From: Spirochaetaceae bacterium
GTDB lineage: Bacteria > Spirochaetota > Spirochaetia > SZUA-6 > Fen-1364
NCBI GenBank assembly: GCA_003170115.1
Contig: PMZS01000183.1
Location: 1 to 16,829 of the forward strand
Length of the DNA stretch: 16,829 nucleotides
Direction: 5' to 3'
The position numbers were made by a program, and so were the translations under genes. Below the pieces are notes generated by a model. It made no database searches. It was not told where the DNA came from and worked only from the letters and a program-made list of their open reading frames with translations. Every line of letters starts with the position of its first letter. Positions within the stretch are counted from its first letter, which is position 1. Below are positions 1 through 7,007 of the stretch, piece by piece.

Positions 1-338
1 CCCCCGGTCTCCATCCCGCCTCGCTGAACTGATCCCATCTCAGTGTCCCCCGAGGGGGTGATCTTTTCCTCCGCTACTCATGCATGGGCCCACCTTCTCC
101 TTGCGCCCCACCGGGACACCACCAAGTTCGCTAACTCCTCACGACGTCCCTCTCGCCCGACGGTTTCCGCCACAGTCCGCCTCTCGCCACGCCCGTCCGT
201 GCGGCGGGGCCTGCGTTCCTGGTTGTGGGGGGCCTCCGTTCTGGCCATCCGACCCAACGGCAAGCTATAGTAGTTGCTATCATTTGATTGAGTTCGTTTG
301 TTCCCGTATACTTCCTCACAGTAGAGGGAGATGAGCTT
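1..338. other. Non-coding left edge, upstream of toxin-antitoxin pair
   Basis: I see no convincing gene in the first 338 bases. The open frames here overlap each other on both strands and have no recognisable family features. Composition changes from C-rich (1-255) to more AT-rich (about 260-320), which fits a promoter zone for the gene at 339. A short inverted motif, ATAG-N6-CTAT, lies at 267-280 and could be part of an operator, but it is too short to be sure. Confidence 0.5.
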
Positions 339-623
339 ATGGCAAGCATCCAAATGGACACGATCGTTGAGAAGGATGGGGTCATCAGCATGAAAGTGTC
401 GGGCCTTCCTTTCAAAAAGGGGCAGGAGGTAAATGTGACCTTCAAGGCAAAGGAGAAATCCGCTCAGACCAAAGGGAAATCCTCAACCAAATACCCTTTT
501 TCCAGCGCGGGAAGGCTGCGCAATTCACCGCTCATCGGCATGTGGGAAAACCGCACGGATATCGGTGATAGCGTTGACTTCGCGCGGAAGCTGCGGGAGC
601 GGGCGGAAAAGCGACAAGGGTAG
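339..623 (+). CDS. VapB-like antitoxin
   Basis: This is a 94-residue protein that probably neutralises the PIN-domain toxin encoded 3 nt downstream and autoregulates the pair. Residues 1-35 look like a short beta-rich N-terminal domain (pattern of a strand, a Gly turn and a strand ending VNVTF), as in AbrB/VapB-type antitoxins. A basic, low-complexity linker follows. The C-terminal segment, with GMWENRTDIGDSVDFARKLR, resembles the toxin-wrapping helix of antitoxins that pair with PIN toxins. I chose the ATG at 339 because a good Shine-Dalgarno (GAGGGAG, 324-330) sits 8 nt upstream. A longer TTG-started reading from 288 adds 17 residues with no support. Function is inferred from the C-terminal pattern and the neighbour. 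Exact antitoxin class is uncertain. Confidence 0.75.
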   Translation: MASIQMDTIVEKDGVISMKVSGLPFKKGQEVNVTFKAKEKSAQTKGKSSTKYPFSSAGRLRNSPLIGMWENRTDIGDSVDFARKLRERAEKRQG

Positions 624-626
624 ATC

Positions 627-1025
627 GTGTTACTTCTCGACACCGATGTCATGATTGATCTCATCCGTAACTACCCCCCCGCTATCGCATGGCTTGATGA
701 AATCAGGGCGCAAGGGGAGAAGGTGAGTCTTCCTGGTTTCGTCGTCATGGAGCTCATTCAGGGGTGCAGAAACGCCGAAGAGATCAAACGGGTCGAGAAG
801 GACGTGAGAAACTACGTCACGCGTTGGCCCAGCAGAGCCACGTGCAAGAGATCTCTGACTGCCTACACGAAATACCACCAGAGCCACGGTCTCGGGATCA
901 TCGATTCCCTTATCGGCCAGATAGCAGTAGATCAGAGATTGCCTTTCTGCACATTCAACAAGAAGCACTTCGAGGCAATCTTCAAGATCACCACAATACA
1001 GCCCTACAAGAGACGGTCATCGTAG
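627..1025 (+). CDS. vapC: PIN-domain ribonuclease toxin (VapC family)
   Basis: This 132-residue protein fits the VapC family in length and motifs. VapC toxins are Mg2+/Mn2+-dependent RNases that cleave tRNA or rRNA when freed from the antitoxin. The acidic residues expected of a PIN domain are visible: D5 and D7 in LLLDTDVMIDLI, E42 in VVMELIQG, D93 in GLGIIDSLIG, then the TFNKKHF segment near residue 110, which occupies the position of the usual T-x-N-x-x-DF motif. The start is a GTG at 627, 3 nt after the antitoxin stop, so translation is probably coupled. Starting at the internal ATG (residue 9) would remove D5 and D7, so the GTG is preferred. The C-terminus is basic. The module looks intact. 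Confidence 0.88.
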   Translation: MLLLDTDVMIDLIRNYPPAIAWLDEIRAQGEKVSLPGFVVMELIQGCRNAEEIKRVEKDVRNYVTRWPSRATCKRSLTAYTKYHQSHGLGIIDSLIGQIAVDQRLPFCTFNKKHFEAIFKITTIQPYKRRSS

Positions 1026-1179
1026 TTGGGGAAGGGACCTCTGAGGCGAGGATAGCGTCGTCGTTTTGACCGTCACGAACGTTTTGAACTCGTTTGCGAT
1101 TTCGGCCCCTTGAGAAGGCCCCCCTACCCTAACTGATTATCCTTCAACACTTTCCTGCAGCGCTTCTTGGCGTCAACAG
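1026..1179. other. Intergenic, no gene seen
   Basis: This stretch lies between the PIN toxin stop and the broken end of the radical SAM remnant. The frames here are short and unrelated to anything I recognise. It may contain scar sequence from the deletion that removed the rest of the radical SAM gene. Confidence 0.5.
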
Positions 1180-1401
1180 TCACCAACACCTGTTGGTGAT
1201 GCTGAAGATGGCAATCGGGGGGACGGTGAGCCCTGCGCGGGCTTCCCGAGCGCGCCGGCGTTCGGCCTGGCCCTGCCAGATCAACGTGCGCGCGAAGAAC
1301 AGCGCCTGGCCGGGATGCCGCAGGCTCACGCGGACGAACTCGGAGAAGAAGATGCGAAGGCCTCTGTTGAGGTGCGAGGTCGCGGACATTTTTAGAGCCA
1401 T
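1180..1401 (-). pseudogene. Truncated radical SAM protein (N-terminal remnant)
   Basis: On the minus strand an ATG at 1401, preceded by AAGGGAG about 11 nt upstream, opens a 73-residue frame. It reads like the N-terminus of a radical SAM/SPASM-type protein: a hydrophobic and basic leader helix (LRIFFSEFVRVSLRHPGQAL), an Arg-rich stretch (QAERRRAREARAG), then VPPIAIFSITNRC. That last segment is the strand that normally runs into the CxxxCxxC iron-sulfur motif. Here only the first cysteine survives. The next codons are Trp and TGA, and I found no continuation of the motif in any frame to 1026. The rest of the gene, probably 250 or more residues, is missing. It lies 179 nt downstream of the MutS-like pair on the same strand, so it may once have been their neighbour. 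Family assignment rests on one motif and its context. Confidence 0.6.
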
Positions 1402-1580
1402 GAGCGGACATACTCCCTTCGGTTGTTGTTCTCGCTGCTCGGAAACGGGGAAGACCCGCAGCATGGCACACACGCGGCCCTCCACGCAAACGGATTTCGC
1501 CTTTGCTCTCGCTATTCAACACCAACAGGACGTATTTCGATCACTCGAGAGAGATGCTCATGCCTGCTGCAAGGGCGGAT
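1402..1580. other. Intergenic between MutS-like gene and radical SAM remnant
   Basis: This 179-nt gap holds no recognisable gene and no clear hairpin plus T-tract downstream of the MutS-like stop at 1581. A 10-base sequence CACCAACAGG at 1520-1529 reappears inverted at 1189-1198, at the broken end of the remnant. The significance is unclear. Confidence 0.4.
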
Positions 1581-2990
1581 TCAATTGTCAACACCGAAAA
1601 TGTTCCTGTAGAGATCTTCCCCGAAGCTGGTCTGCAACGGTTCGCCTTCAAGTATCTTGAAGGTTCGTTCGCCGTCAGCCTTTCTTCCCGCTCTCAGGAA
1701 GACTGCCTTCTTCTTTTGCCGTTCGTAGGATTCCTGCGCGAACTTGTGCAGGTGCGTAACGAAAAAAATCTTGATGCCCGCATCCAAAAGCGCACTGAGG
1801 ACTTGTCTGGCAACCTCTGACCCTTCTTTCTCGTTCGTGGAGGCAAAGGATTCGTTCAGCAACAGTATTGAATTCGGGGTCACCTTGTCGACGATCGCGC
1901 TCATCCTCTTCAGCTCTTCGTCGAGCTTGCCGCTTTTCATCGTGACGTCCTCCTCCCGCTTGTAATGCGTGAAGATGCCATCGCAGACATTCGAGCAGAA
2001 TCGGCTCGCCCCCACAAACATGCCGGCCTGCATCATGAGCTGCGCCACGCCAATGCCCCGAAGGAATGTCGATTTTCCGCCCTGGTTCGCCCCCGTGATC
2101 ACGACAAGATTTCGATTGTCCGCGTTCAGATCGTTCTCCACGACGCTCCTCCCCTCCGACAGGGCAAGGCAGAGGTCGTAGAGCCCGGTGAACGTGTGCA
2201 TTCTCACCTCGAGGCCGGCGGGCACGGGAAAACACACATGCGCCGTGATTTCGACAAGCCGCGCATGGAGATTCATGCATCCAAGGTAGAATGCAAGCTC
2301 GGAAAGCGCCTTCGCTCCGCTCTCGTCGCGATCGGGGATATGGAAAGTGTACACAAGCTGCTTTTTCGAGAAAACCCGCTGGATGAATCCCTTTTTCACA
2401 TTGCAAGGTTTGCGGAGGACGTACCTTGTTCCCTGGCTGCCTTTCCCCAATTCAGCGCTGATCAACACGCCGCCTTTGAACCGGAGGTGTTTCAAGTGGT
2501 CCTTGACGACCGCGATGTACGAATCGCTGAGCTCCGTCATGAGCATCCTGAAGAATTGTCTGAAGCCCTCTGATTGAAACGCGCTGGAATGCACTTCGGC
2601 AAGACTTCTCAATCGTTTAAGGATTTCGACGAAGGCTTCAAGAACTGAAATCGAACCGCCAAGAATTGAGCTCGGATATCGGCTGAAAATACCCCAGGAA
2701 AGCTTCCTCTCGCATTCCAGCGACTCGAGAGCAAGAGCATAGATTTCCCTGACGACGGAGGAGTTCTTCAGGCAGTCCTTGATGATGTCCTGTCGGTAGA
2801 GTATGGCCTGCGAATCACGGAGCCTGGACAACACGACATTCCGCGAGACCTCAAGGATGAACTTGTCCCCCAGCGCCATTGCGTCAAACAGCACATTCAA
2901 GTGGAGGTCTTGCGCCAGTTCCGTCTCATTCGGGGCTGACGTGCGCTCGGAGGAGAAATCACGGTCCCTGTATAAAAGAAAAGCCTTCAT
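1581..2990 (-). CDS. MutS-like ATPase, subunit B of a two-gene pair
   Basis: This 469-residue ATPase has the C-terminal ABC-type domain of MutS. The Walker A motif is TGANQGGKST (299-308), Walker B is NSILLLNESFAST (373-385), and the switch histidine lies in VTHLHKF (H413). The N-terminal half is helical and includes ILYRQDIIKDCL (63-74), which resembles the segment that opens the MutS core/lever domain. There is no mismatch-binding domain I, no connector domain II and no C-terminal Smr nuclease, so it is neither MutS1 nor MutS2. In Walker B, Asn replaces the usual Asp before the catalytic Glu. The ATG at 2990 overlaps the stop of the upstream MutS-like gene (ATGA), implying coupled synthesis and probably a heteromer. 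The DNA target and biological role are unknown. It could act in repair, recombination control or defence. Confidence 0.85.
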   Translation of the reverse strand: MKAFLLYRDRDFSSERTSAPNETELAQDLHLNVLFDAMALGDKFILEVSRNVVLSRLRDSQAILYRQDIIKDCLKNSSVVREIYALALESLECERKLSWGIFSRYPSSILGGSISVLEAFVEILKRLRSLAEVHSSAFQSEGFRQFFRMLMTELSDSYIAVVKDHLKHLRFKGGVLISAELGKGSQGTRYVLRKPCNVKKGFIQRVFSKKQLVYTFHIPDRDESGAKALSELAFYLGCMNLHARLVEITAHVCFPVPAGLEVRMHTFTGLYDLCLALSEGRSVVENDLNADNRNLVVITGANQGGKSTFLRGIGVAQLMMQAGMFVGASRFCSNVCDGIFTHYKREEDVTMKSGKLDEELKRMSAIVDKVTPNSILLLNESFASTNEKEGSEVARQVLSALLDAGIKIFFVTHLHKFAQESYERQKKKAVFLRAGRKADGERTFKILEGEPLQTSFGEDLYRNIFGVDN

Positions 2991-4525
2991 CGCTGCAGTC
3001 TCTCCCCGAGTCGCTCGGAAGTGAGCCTGTATTTTTCGGCGATTGAGAGGGCGTAGGCAAGCCCATCCGCGGGCTTCCGAACGAGCTTGTAGGTTCGCAG
3101 AGCTGGATCCTCGGGGACAATCGTGCTGACCATGCTGACTGTTTTTTCACTGAGGCAGGACAACTCATCGATGAACGTAACGCATACGCACAGAACGTCC
3201 AAATCCATGATCCTTCCCATGATCCTCTTTCCCAGGAACATGGCATCCCGCAAGGTGGTCGAACTGAATATTTCATTCATGATGATGATGCTCCGGAAGG
3301 TCGCCGCGCTTAGAATTTCGTGAAATCTCAGGAGGTCACCCTGCAGCCTGCCGCGCCCATTCTGGACGGTTTCCGCTTTTTCGAAGTGCGTGAAGAGACG
3401 ATCAAACAGGAAAAGCTGGGCCTTTCTTCCGGGGACGGGGCAGCCGAGTGATGCCAGGTAATGCAATTGACCGAAAGCCCGGGCGAAAGTCGTCTTGCCG
3501 CCCTGGTTTGGGCCGCTTACAACAATGATGCGTTCGTTGCCCATGAGGTGAAAATCGTTGCAGACGACTTGAAAGCCCTCGACAGAAAGAGTGTGGGCAA
3601 GGGCCAGATCAAAACCGTCGGAGTCATAGACTTCCTTGCCGCTGTCCGTGATCCTGGGATAGCAAAAATCCAGCCCTTTGTGTTTCAGCCCGGCAATGAA
3701 CTCGAGATAGGAAACGTAGAGCTGGATTTCACGGTCGAAAATGGCGATCGTTTCGTCAAGGTAGCCGGTACGCGAGTCGCAATACGCGCCGAGATGCAGA
3801 AAGACATCCGGGTACAACTCGGCGACACAGTCGAGCACTTGTGCTTCAACGTGGTTCATTTCCTCGGATGAGGAGAACTTGACCGAGTAGTCCCTGGCCG
3901 CGGCCTGCTTGAACTTCTCGAAAGTCGCTTCGACCTCCGCGCGGTAGTCCGTTTCCGAGTCATGACGGCGCACGCTGATGGAGCCGTAGTTGATCAAAAG
4001 GCAGTACTGGACCTGGGCCAGGTCGTGCTTGAGCCTTCTGGTTTCCGCCATGAGCGAGGTGAAAGCGTCGGACTGAACGTAGCGTCGCACGTAGTCGCGC
4101 AGGGCCGAGAGGCCGCGCGACTCAAGGTCCGCCTCCTGGTCCAGGTCAGCTGAAAGAGACTGGACTGCTCCGCAATAGAGTTCCACTGCGTCCAGGAACC
4201 AGCTCTCCCTCTGGTGCTTGTAAGAGAGCTTCTTCGCTCGAAGGAGATGCGCTCGCATCTCGCGCATTTTTCGAGCGAACGTTTCCACCTTCTCAAAGAG
4301 CATCTTCTTTTCGAGATCTCGCATCACTTCGTGGCGGTACATGATGGCATTGACCTTCTTCAAGGAGGTGTAGAAGTATGGTTTCAGATTGTACTCTTCC
4401 TTTGCCGCCGTGATGATATTGACGATCTGGTCAAGATTCAGGTCGACAAAGAAGGCGGGCATTTCAGCCGTTTCAGCGGTCATGCTCTCTTCTGCGGACG
4501 TGAAAAGCACGCTGCAGGAGGTCAT
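2987..4525 (-). CDS. MutS-like ATPase, subunit A of a two-gene pair
   Basis: This is a 512-residue MutS-related protein, distinct from its downstream partner. The N-terminus carries FFVDLNLDQIV (25-35) and IMYRHEVMRDLE (61-72), the latter matching the lever-entry motif in the partner. A helical region follows (about 75-215). The ATPase domain has Walker A SGPNQGGKTT (337-346) and Walker B SIIIMNEIFSSTT (412-424). Where MutS proteins have the switch His, this one reads VTFIDEL, with Phe at about 451. As in the partner, Asn replaces Asp in Walker B. Domains I and II and Smr are absent. The start at 4525 keeps the N-terminal CSVLFTSAEE segment. A weak AAAGG lies 10 nt upstream, and later Mets have worse spacing. 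I infer that this protein and the next form an asymmetric heterodimer on DNA. Substrate is not predictable from sequence. Confidence 0.85.
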   Translation of the reverse strand: MTSCSVLFTSAEESMTAETAEMPAFFVDLNLDQIVNIITAAKEEYNLKPYFYTSLKKVNAIMYRHEVMRDLEKKMLFEKVETFARKMREMRAHLLRAKKLSYKHQRESWFLDAVELYCGAVQSLSADLDQEADLESRGLSALRDYVRRYVQSDAFTSLMAETRRLKHDLAQVQYCLLINYGSISVRRHDSETDYRAEVEATFEKFKQAAARDYSVKFSSSEEMNHVEAQVLDCVAELYPDVFLHLGAYCDSRTGYLDETIAIFDREIQLYVSYLEFIAGLKHKGLDFCYPRITDSGKEVYDSDGFDLALAHTLSVEGFQVVCNDFHLMGNERIIVVSGPNQGGKTTFARAFGQLHYLASLGCPVPGRKAQLFLFDRLFTHFEKAETVQNGRGRLQGDLLRFHEILSAATFRSIIIMNEIFSSTTLRDAMFLGKRIMGRIMDLDVLCVCVTFIDELSCLSEKTVSMVSTIVPEDPALRTYKLVRKPADGLAYALSIAEKYRLTSERLGERLQR

Positions 4526-5001
4526 GTGAAAAACGCCTTTCTGATCTCAATACGCTCCGGACTCAGCGCTGTTCCGGACCCGGGTAGGTGCAGGTGCAAT
4601 TCGTGACGGAAAAGAATATTGGGGAAATTGTGCCTTTTTCTTCGGTTGAATGGCATCTGCTCCTCCGCCGTTTTCGGTCGCAACGTGTGCGCCCCTCAAC
4701 TTTAGGCATCATCAGCCTGCAGGCGGTTACTGGAGGAATGCCATCTCCTCTTTTGAATATACCAAGAAACTCGCCAACCTGGCAACGGCCCCGGATTGAC
4801 GCTGCTCCTTGTTGGCGCAATCATCTCATTGGGCGATGGAGTTCACCCTAACCGCTGCAAAGCTGATAACTCCTGATTCTACGGTTTCGCACGCGGAGAG
4901 AAATGGCCGCGCCTGAAGAGAACAGGTCGACTGCAGCCAGAGCCCGTCGTACCAATGACCTCACGCGCGCCACGGTGCTCTCCGACACGGGAGGCTCAGA
5001 G
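4526..5001. other. Divergent intergenic region between MutS-like pair and TPR gene
   Basis: About 475 nt lie between the divergent starts. Open frames on both strands (for example 4588-4851) lack family features, sensible codon use and ribosome binding sites, so I do not call them. An AT-richer patch at about 4605-4650 may hold the promoter of the MutS-like operon. TCCGGA occurs twice, at 4556-4561 and 4573-4578, flanking AGCGCT, about 30-53 nt upstream of the MutS-like start. No tRNA or other RNA gene is evident. Confidence 0.45.
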
Positions 5002-5376
5002 ATGCGCAGGAGAACAGTCAGCCCTCAAGGGGATGAACGGCGAGAAGAGCGGATGCGGCCCAGCCGATTTCTCGGCTACGACAGGGACTCGCTGGGTATG
5101 TACGCGCTTTCCCGGGAAATGTTTGGCGTCGCGGAGTCCCAGTTCAAGAGGGCGGTCTACCTCAATCCCTACGAGCACAAATTCAAGGAACATCTCGCCT
5201 GGTGTCTGTACAAGCAGGGCAACTATGATGAAGCAAAGGAGTGGATTGAGAAAGCTCTTGCGCAGCGGCCGGACAACATCGACAGCGGATTCATTCTGGG
5301 CAAGATCGAGGAGCGCATGGAAGGCGATATGCGCCGCCTGGCGACGGGAGAAGCGCACGTAGAAAATGAAAAATGA
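5002..5376 (+). CDS. Small TPR-repeat protein
   Basis: The 124-residue product has two tetratricopeptide-like repeats. The first (LGMYALSREMFGVAESQFKR...LNP) covers about residues 31-57. The second (HLAWCLYKQGNYDEAKEWIEKALAQRPDN) covers about 64-92, with the usual small residues and closing Pro. A charged tail follows. TPRs bind other proteins, but no catalytic domain or signal peptide is present, so the role is unknown. I chose the ATG at 5002 because GGGAGG (4989-4994) lies 7 nt upstream. An in-frame ATG at 4903, with GGAGAG close by, would give 157 residues and remains possible. The extra residues are Arg/Thr-rich and featureless. The gene is divergent from the MutS-like pair, and a functional link is not shown. 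Confidence 0.72.
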   Translation: MRRRTVSPQGDERREERMRPSRFLGYDRDSLGMYALSREMFGVAESQFKRAVYLNPYEHKFKEHLAWCLYKQGNYDEAKEWIEKALAQRPDNIDSGFILGKIEERMEGDMRRLATGEAHVENEK

Positions 5377-5512
5377 GAAGCATCTCGAAAAACGTGTTCC
5401 AGGGCCCGTCAATCCCCGATTCACCGGCGCACGCTGAGCATGCTATCGAGAATAATGCCTGGCGTATTCGTTGTACGTGATGAGACATGCCCGTTTTCCG
5501 CGCCGCTCGCCT

Positions 5513-6110
5513 CTACTCATCCGCCGGGCTGCCTTCGGGAATCTTCAACACGTGCTTCTTAAGATCAGCCGGTGCAAGCAGGTGCCGCGGCAGGAAAGCG
5601 CGGCCGGCAATGAAGGTCGGAATGACCGCGCTGGCAATGGCCGTCGCTACGAGGGCGGAATACTGCGCCTGCGTGACGATCCCATGACTGAGGCCATAGA
5701 GGGCTGAAATCGTTCCGAACGTGAGTCCTGTCGACATCATGAGGGTGTAGTACCAGCGTTCCTGCTTCTGTGGCCTGAAGTGTGAGATGAGGGGATAGAG
5801 TCCGAAGATCTTGGACGCGACTTTCGACAGGAAGAGGAAGACGAATACCGCTGGGGCGGCAATCAGCGCGGGGAGAGACACGAAGGAGCCCGTACGAATG
5901 AAGTAAAAGGGCGTGAGAAAGCCGGTCGCCAACGTCCGCAGCCGGCGAAGCCACATATGTTCCGCGGAGGCAAACTCCGCAAGGACAATCCCCACGACGT
6001 AGGCGGGAAGGACTGCTTCACTTCCCGACCAGTACGCGAGGGTTCCCAGACCGAGAAGAACGGCGATGGATTCCATGGGGTGCGCGTACCTGAATTGGTA
6101 ACTCGACCTG
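5513..6110 (-). pseudogene. C-terminal half of a CPA2 Na+(K+)/H+ antiporter
   Basis: Reading on the minus strand, about 195 residues up to the stop at 5513 match the second half of KefB/CPA2-type cation:proton antiporters. The pattern SGSEAVLPAYVVGIVLAEF opens the fragment. GFLTPFYFIRTGSFVS and LMMSTGLTFGTISALYGL follow, then AIASAVIPTFIAGRAFLPRHLL near the end. Intact family members are about 400 residues with 11-13 membrane helices. Only about the last 5-6 helices remain. The frame stays open upstream to 6769, but that part is antisense to the hydrolase gene and is not antiporter-like. Candidate starts (ATG at 6076 or 6151) have no ribosome binding site. The N-terminal half, including the ion-binding helices, is gone. 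I call it a pseudogene with its breakpoint near 6100-6120. Confidence 0.72.
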
Positions 6111-6181
6111 GGCAAGTCAAGAAGTGCACTTGAACGGCTGCCTTCCATCATCAATGATTGGCAAGGGAACAGGGGGAGAAA

Positions 6182-7000
6182 ATGGCGATCAGGGGCGAGT
6201 GGATCCGTTACGGAGAAGGGTCGGGCTACCTGGCGAAGCCCGAGAGGGCGACGGCGCCCCTGCCTGGCGTGCTGATCATCCAGGAAATCGGTGGCGTCAA
6301 CGGGCAGATAGAGGACGTGACTCGGCGTGTTGCCGCGGCGGGCTATGCGGCCCTGGCCCCCGACCTGTTCGCGCTGGACGGCAAGCGGCCGGAGGCTCTG
6401 ACGAAAGAAAGGATCGCGGAGTCCTTCGGCTTCGCGGCCACACTTCCGCCCGGCACCATGTTTGATCCGGCGACCCGGGAGGTGGAGCTCGCAAAGCTCG
6501 GCGAGGCCGACAGGCTCAGGTTCAGGGAAACCTTCGGCCAGATGTTCTCTTTCGTCGCGCCCGAGCGTTTGGAGTCCCTCATGGGCCCCCTCGTCCGGGG
6601 TTTCCACCACCTTCGTGAAGAACGATCGGAGACCAAGGGGCAGAAAATCGCGTGCGTGGGCTTCTGCATGGGCGGCGGTTTGTCGGCTCTCCTGGCCTGC
6701 GAGGAGCCCGAGCTCTCGGGCGCCGCCGTCTTCTACGGCAGGTCGCCGGCCGCTGAGAAGATTGCCCATATCAAATGCCCCGTCATTGCCTTCTATGGGG
6801 CCAGGGACCAGCGCGTCAACGAGGGCATTCCCGGCTTCCAGGAGGCGATGCGCGCGGCAGGGCAGTCATTCGAGCATCATGTCTACGAGGGTGCGGGCCA
6901 CGCTTTCTTCAACGACGACGCGGCCTCGTACGACATAAAGGCTGCTCGCGACTCCTTCGCGCGACTCCTGGGCTTCTTATCGAAAACGCTCTCAGGCTGA
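6182..7000 (+). CDS. Dienelactone hydrolase family protein (alpha/beta hydrolase)
   Basis: This 272-residue alpha/beta hydrolase has the dienelactone hydrolase signature. QEIGGVN carries the conserved Glu (E35). The nucleophile elbow is GFCMGGG (C162). The acid is D209 in YGARDQRVN, and the His is H240 in GAGHAFFNDD. Cysteine rather than serine as nucleophile is typical of this family, which opens lactones such as carboxymethylenebutenolide in aromatic breakdown. Many members have unknown substrates. An insertion at about residues 68-135 makes it slightly longer than the roughly 235-residue classical enzymes. AGGGG (6171-6175) lies 6 nt before the ATG at 6182. An upstream TTG at 6158 is less likely. 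No signal peptide is visible, so it is probably cytoplasmic. The radical SAM gene starts 7 nt downstream, indicating an operon. No other aromatic-degradation gene is nearby. Confidence 0.9.
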   Translation: MAIRGEWIRYGEGSGYLAKPERATAPLPGVLIIQEIGGVNGQIEDVTRRVAAAGYAALAPDLFALDGKRPEALTKERIAESFGFAATLPPGTMFDPATREVELAKLGEADRLRFRETFGQMFSFVAPERLESLMGPLVRGFHHLREERSETKGQKIACVGFCMGGGLSALLACEEPELSGAAVFYGRSPAAEKIAHIKCPVIAFYGARDQRVNEGIPGFQEAMRAAGQSFEHHVYEGAGHAFFNDDAASYDIKAARDSFARLLGFLSKTLSG

Positions 7001-7007
7001 GTGCAGA

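Noticed and set aside
1124..1660. Open frames of 133-155 residues on both strands around the radical SAM remnant
   Set aside because: They overlap each other and the MutS-like C-terminus, show no family pattern, and only the 1180-1401 minus frame reads like a known protein.
4563..4851. Possible small proteins on both strands between the MutS-like pair and the TPR gene
   Set aside because: They have no ribosome binding site and no recognisable domain, and the two frames are mutually antisense.
5513..6769. One 418-residue protein covering the antiporter fragment
   Set aside because: The first 220 or so residues are antisense to the well-supported hydrolase gene and have no membrane or antiporter character. 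Only the C-terminal part is real homology.
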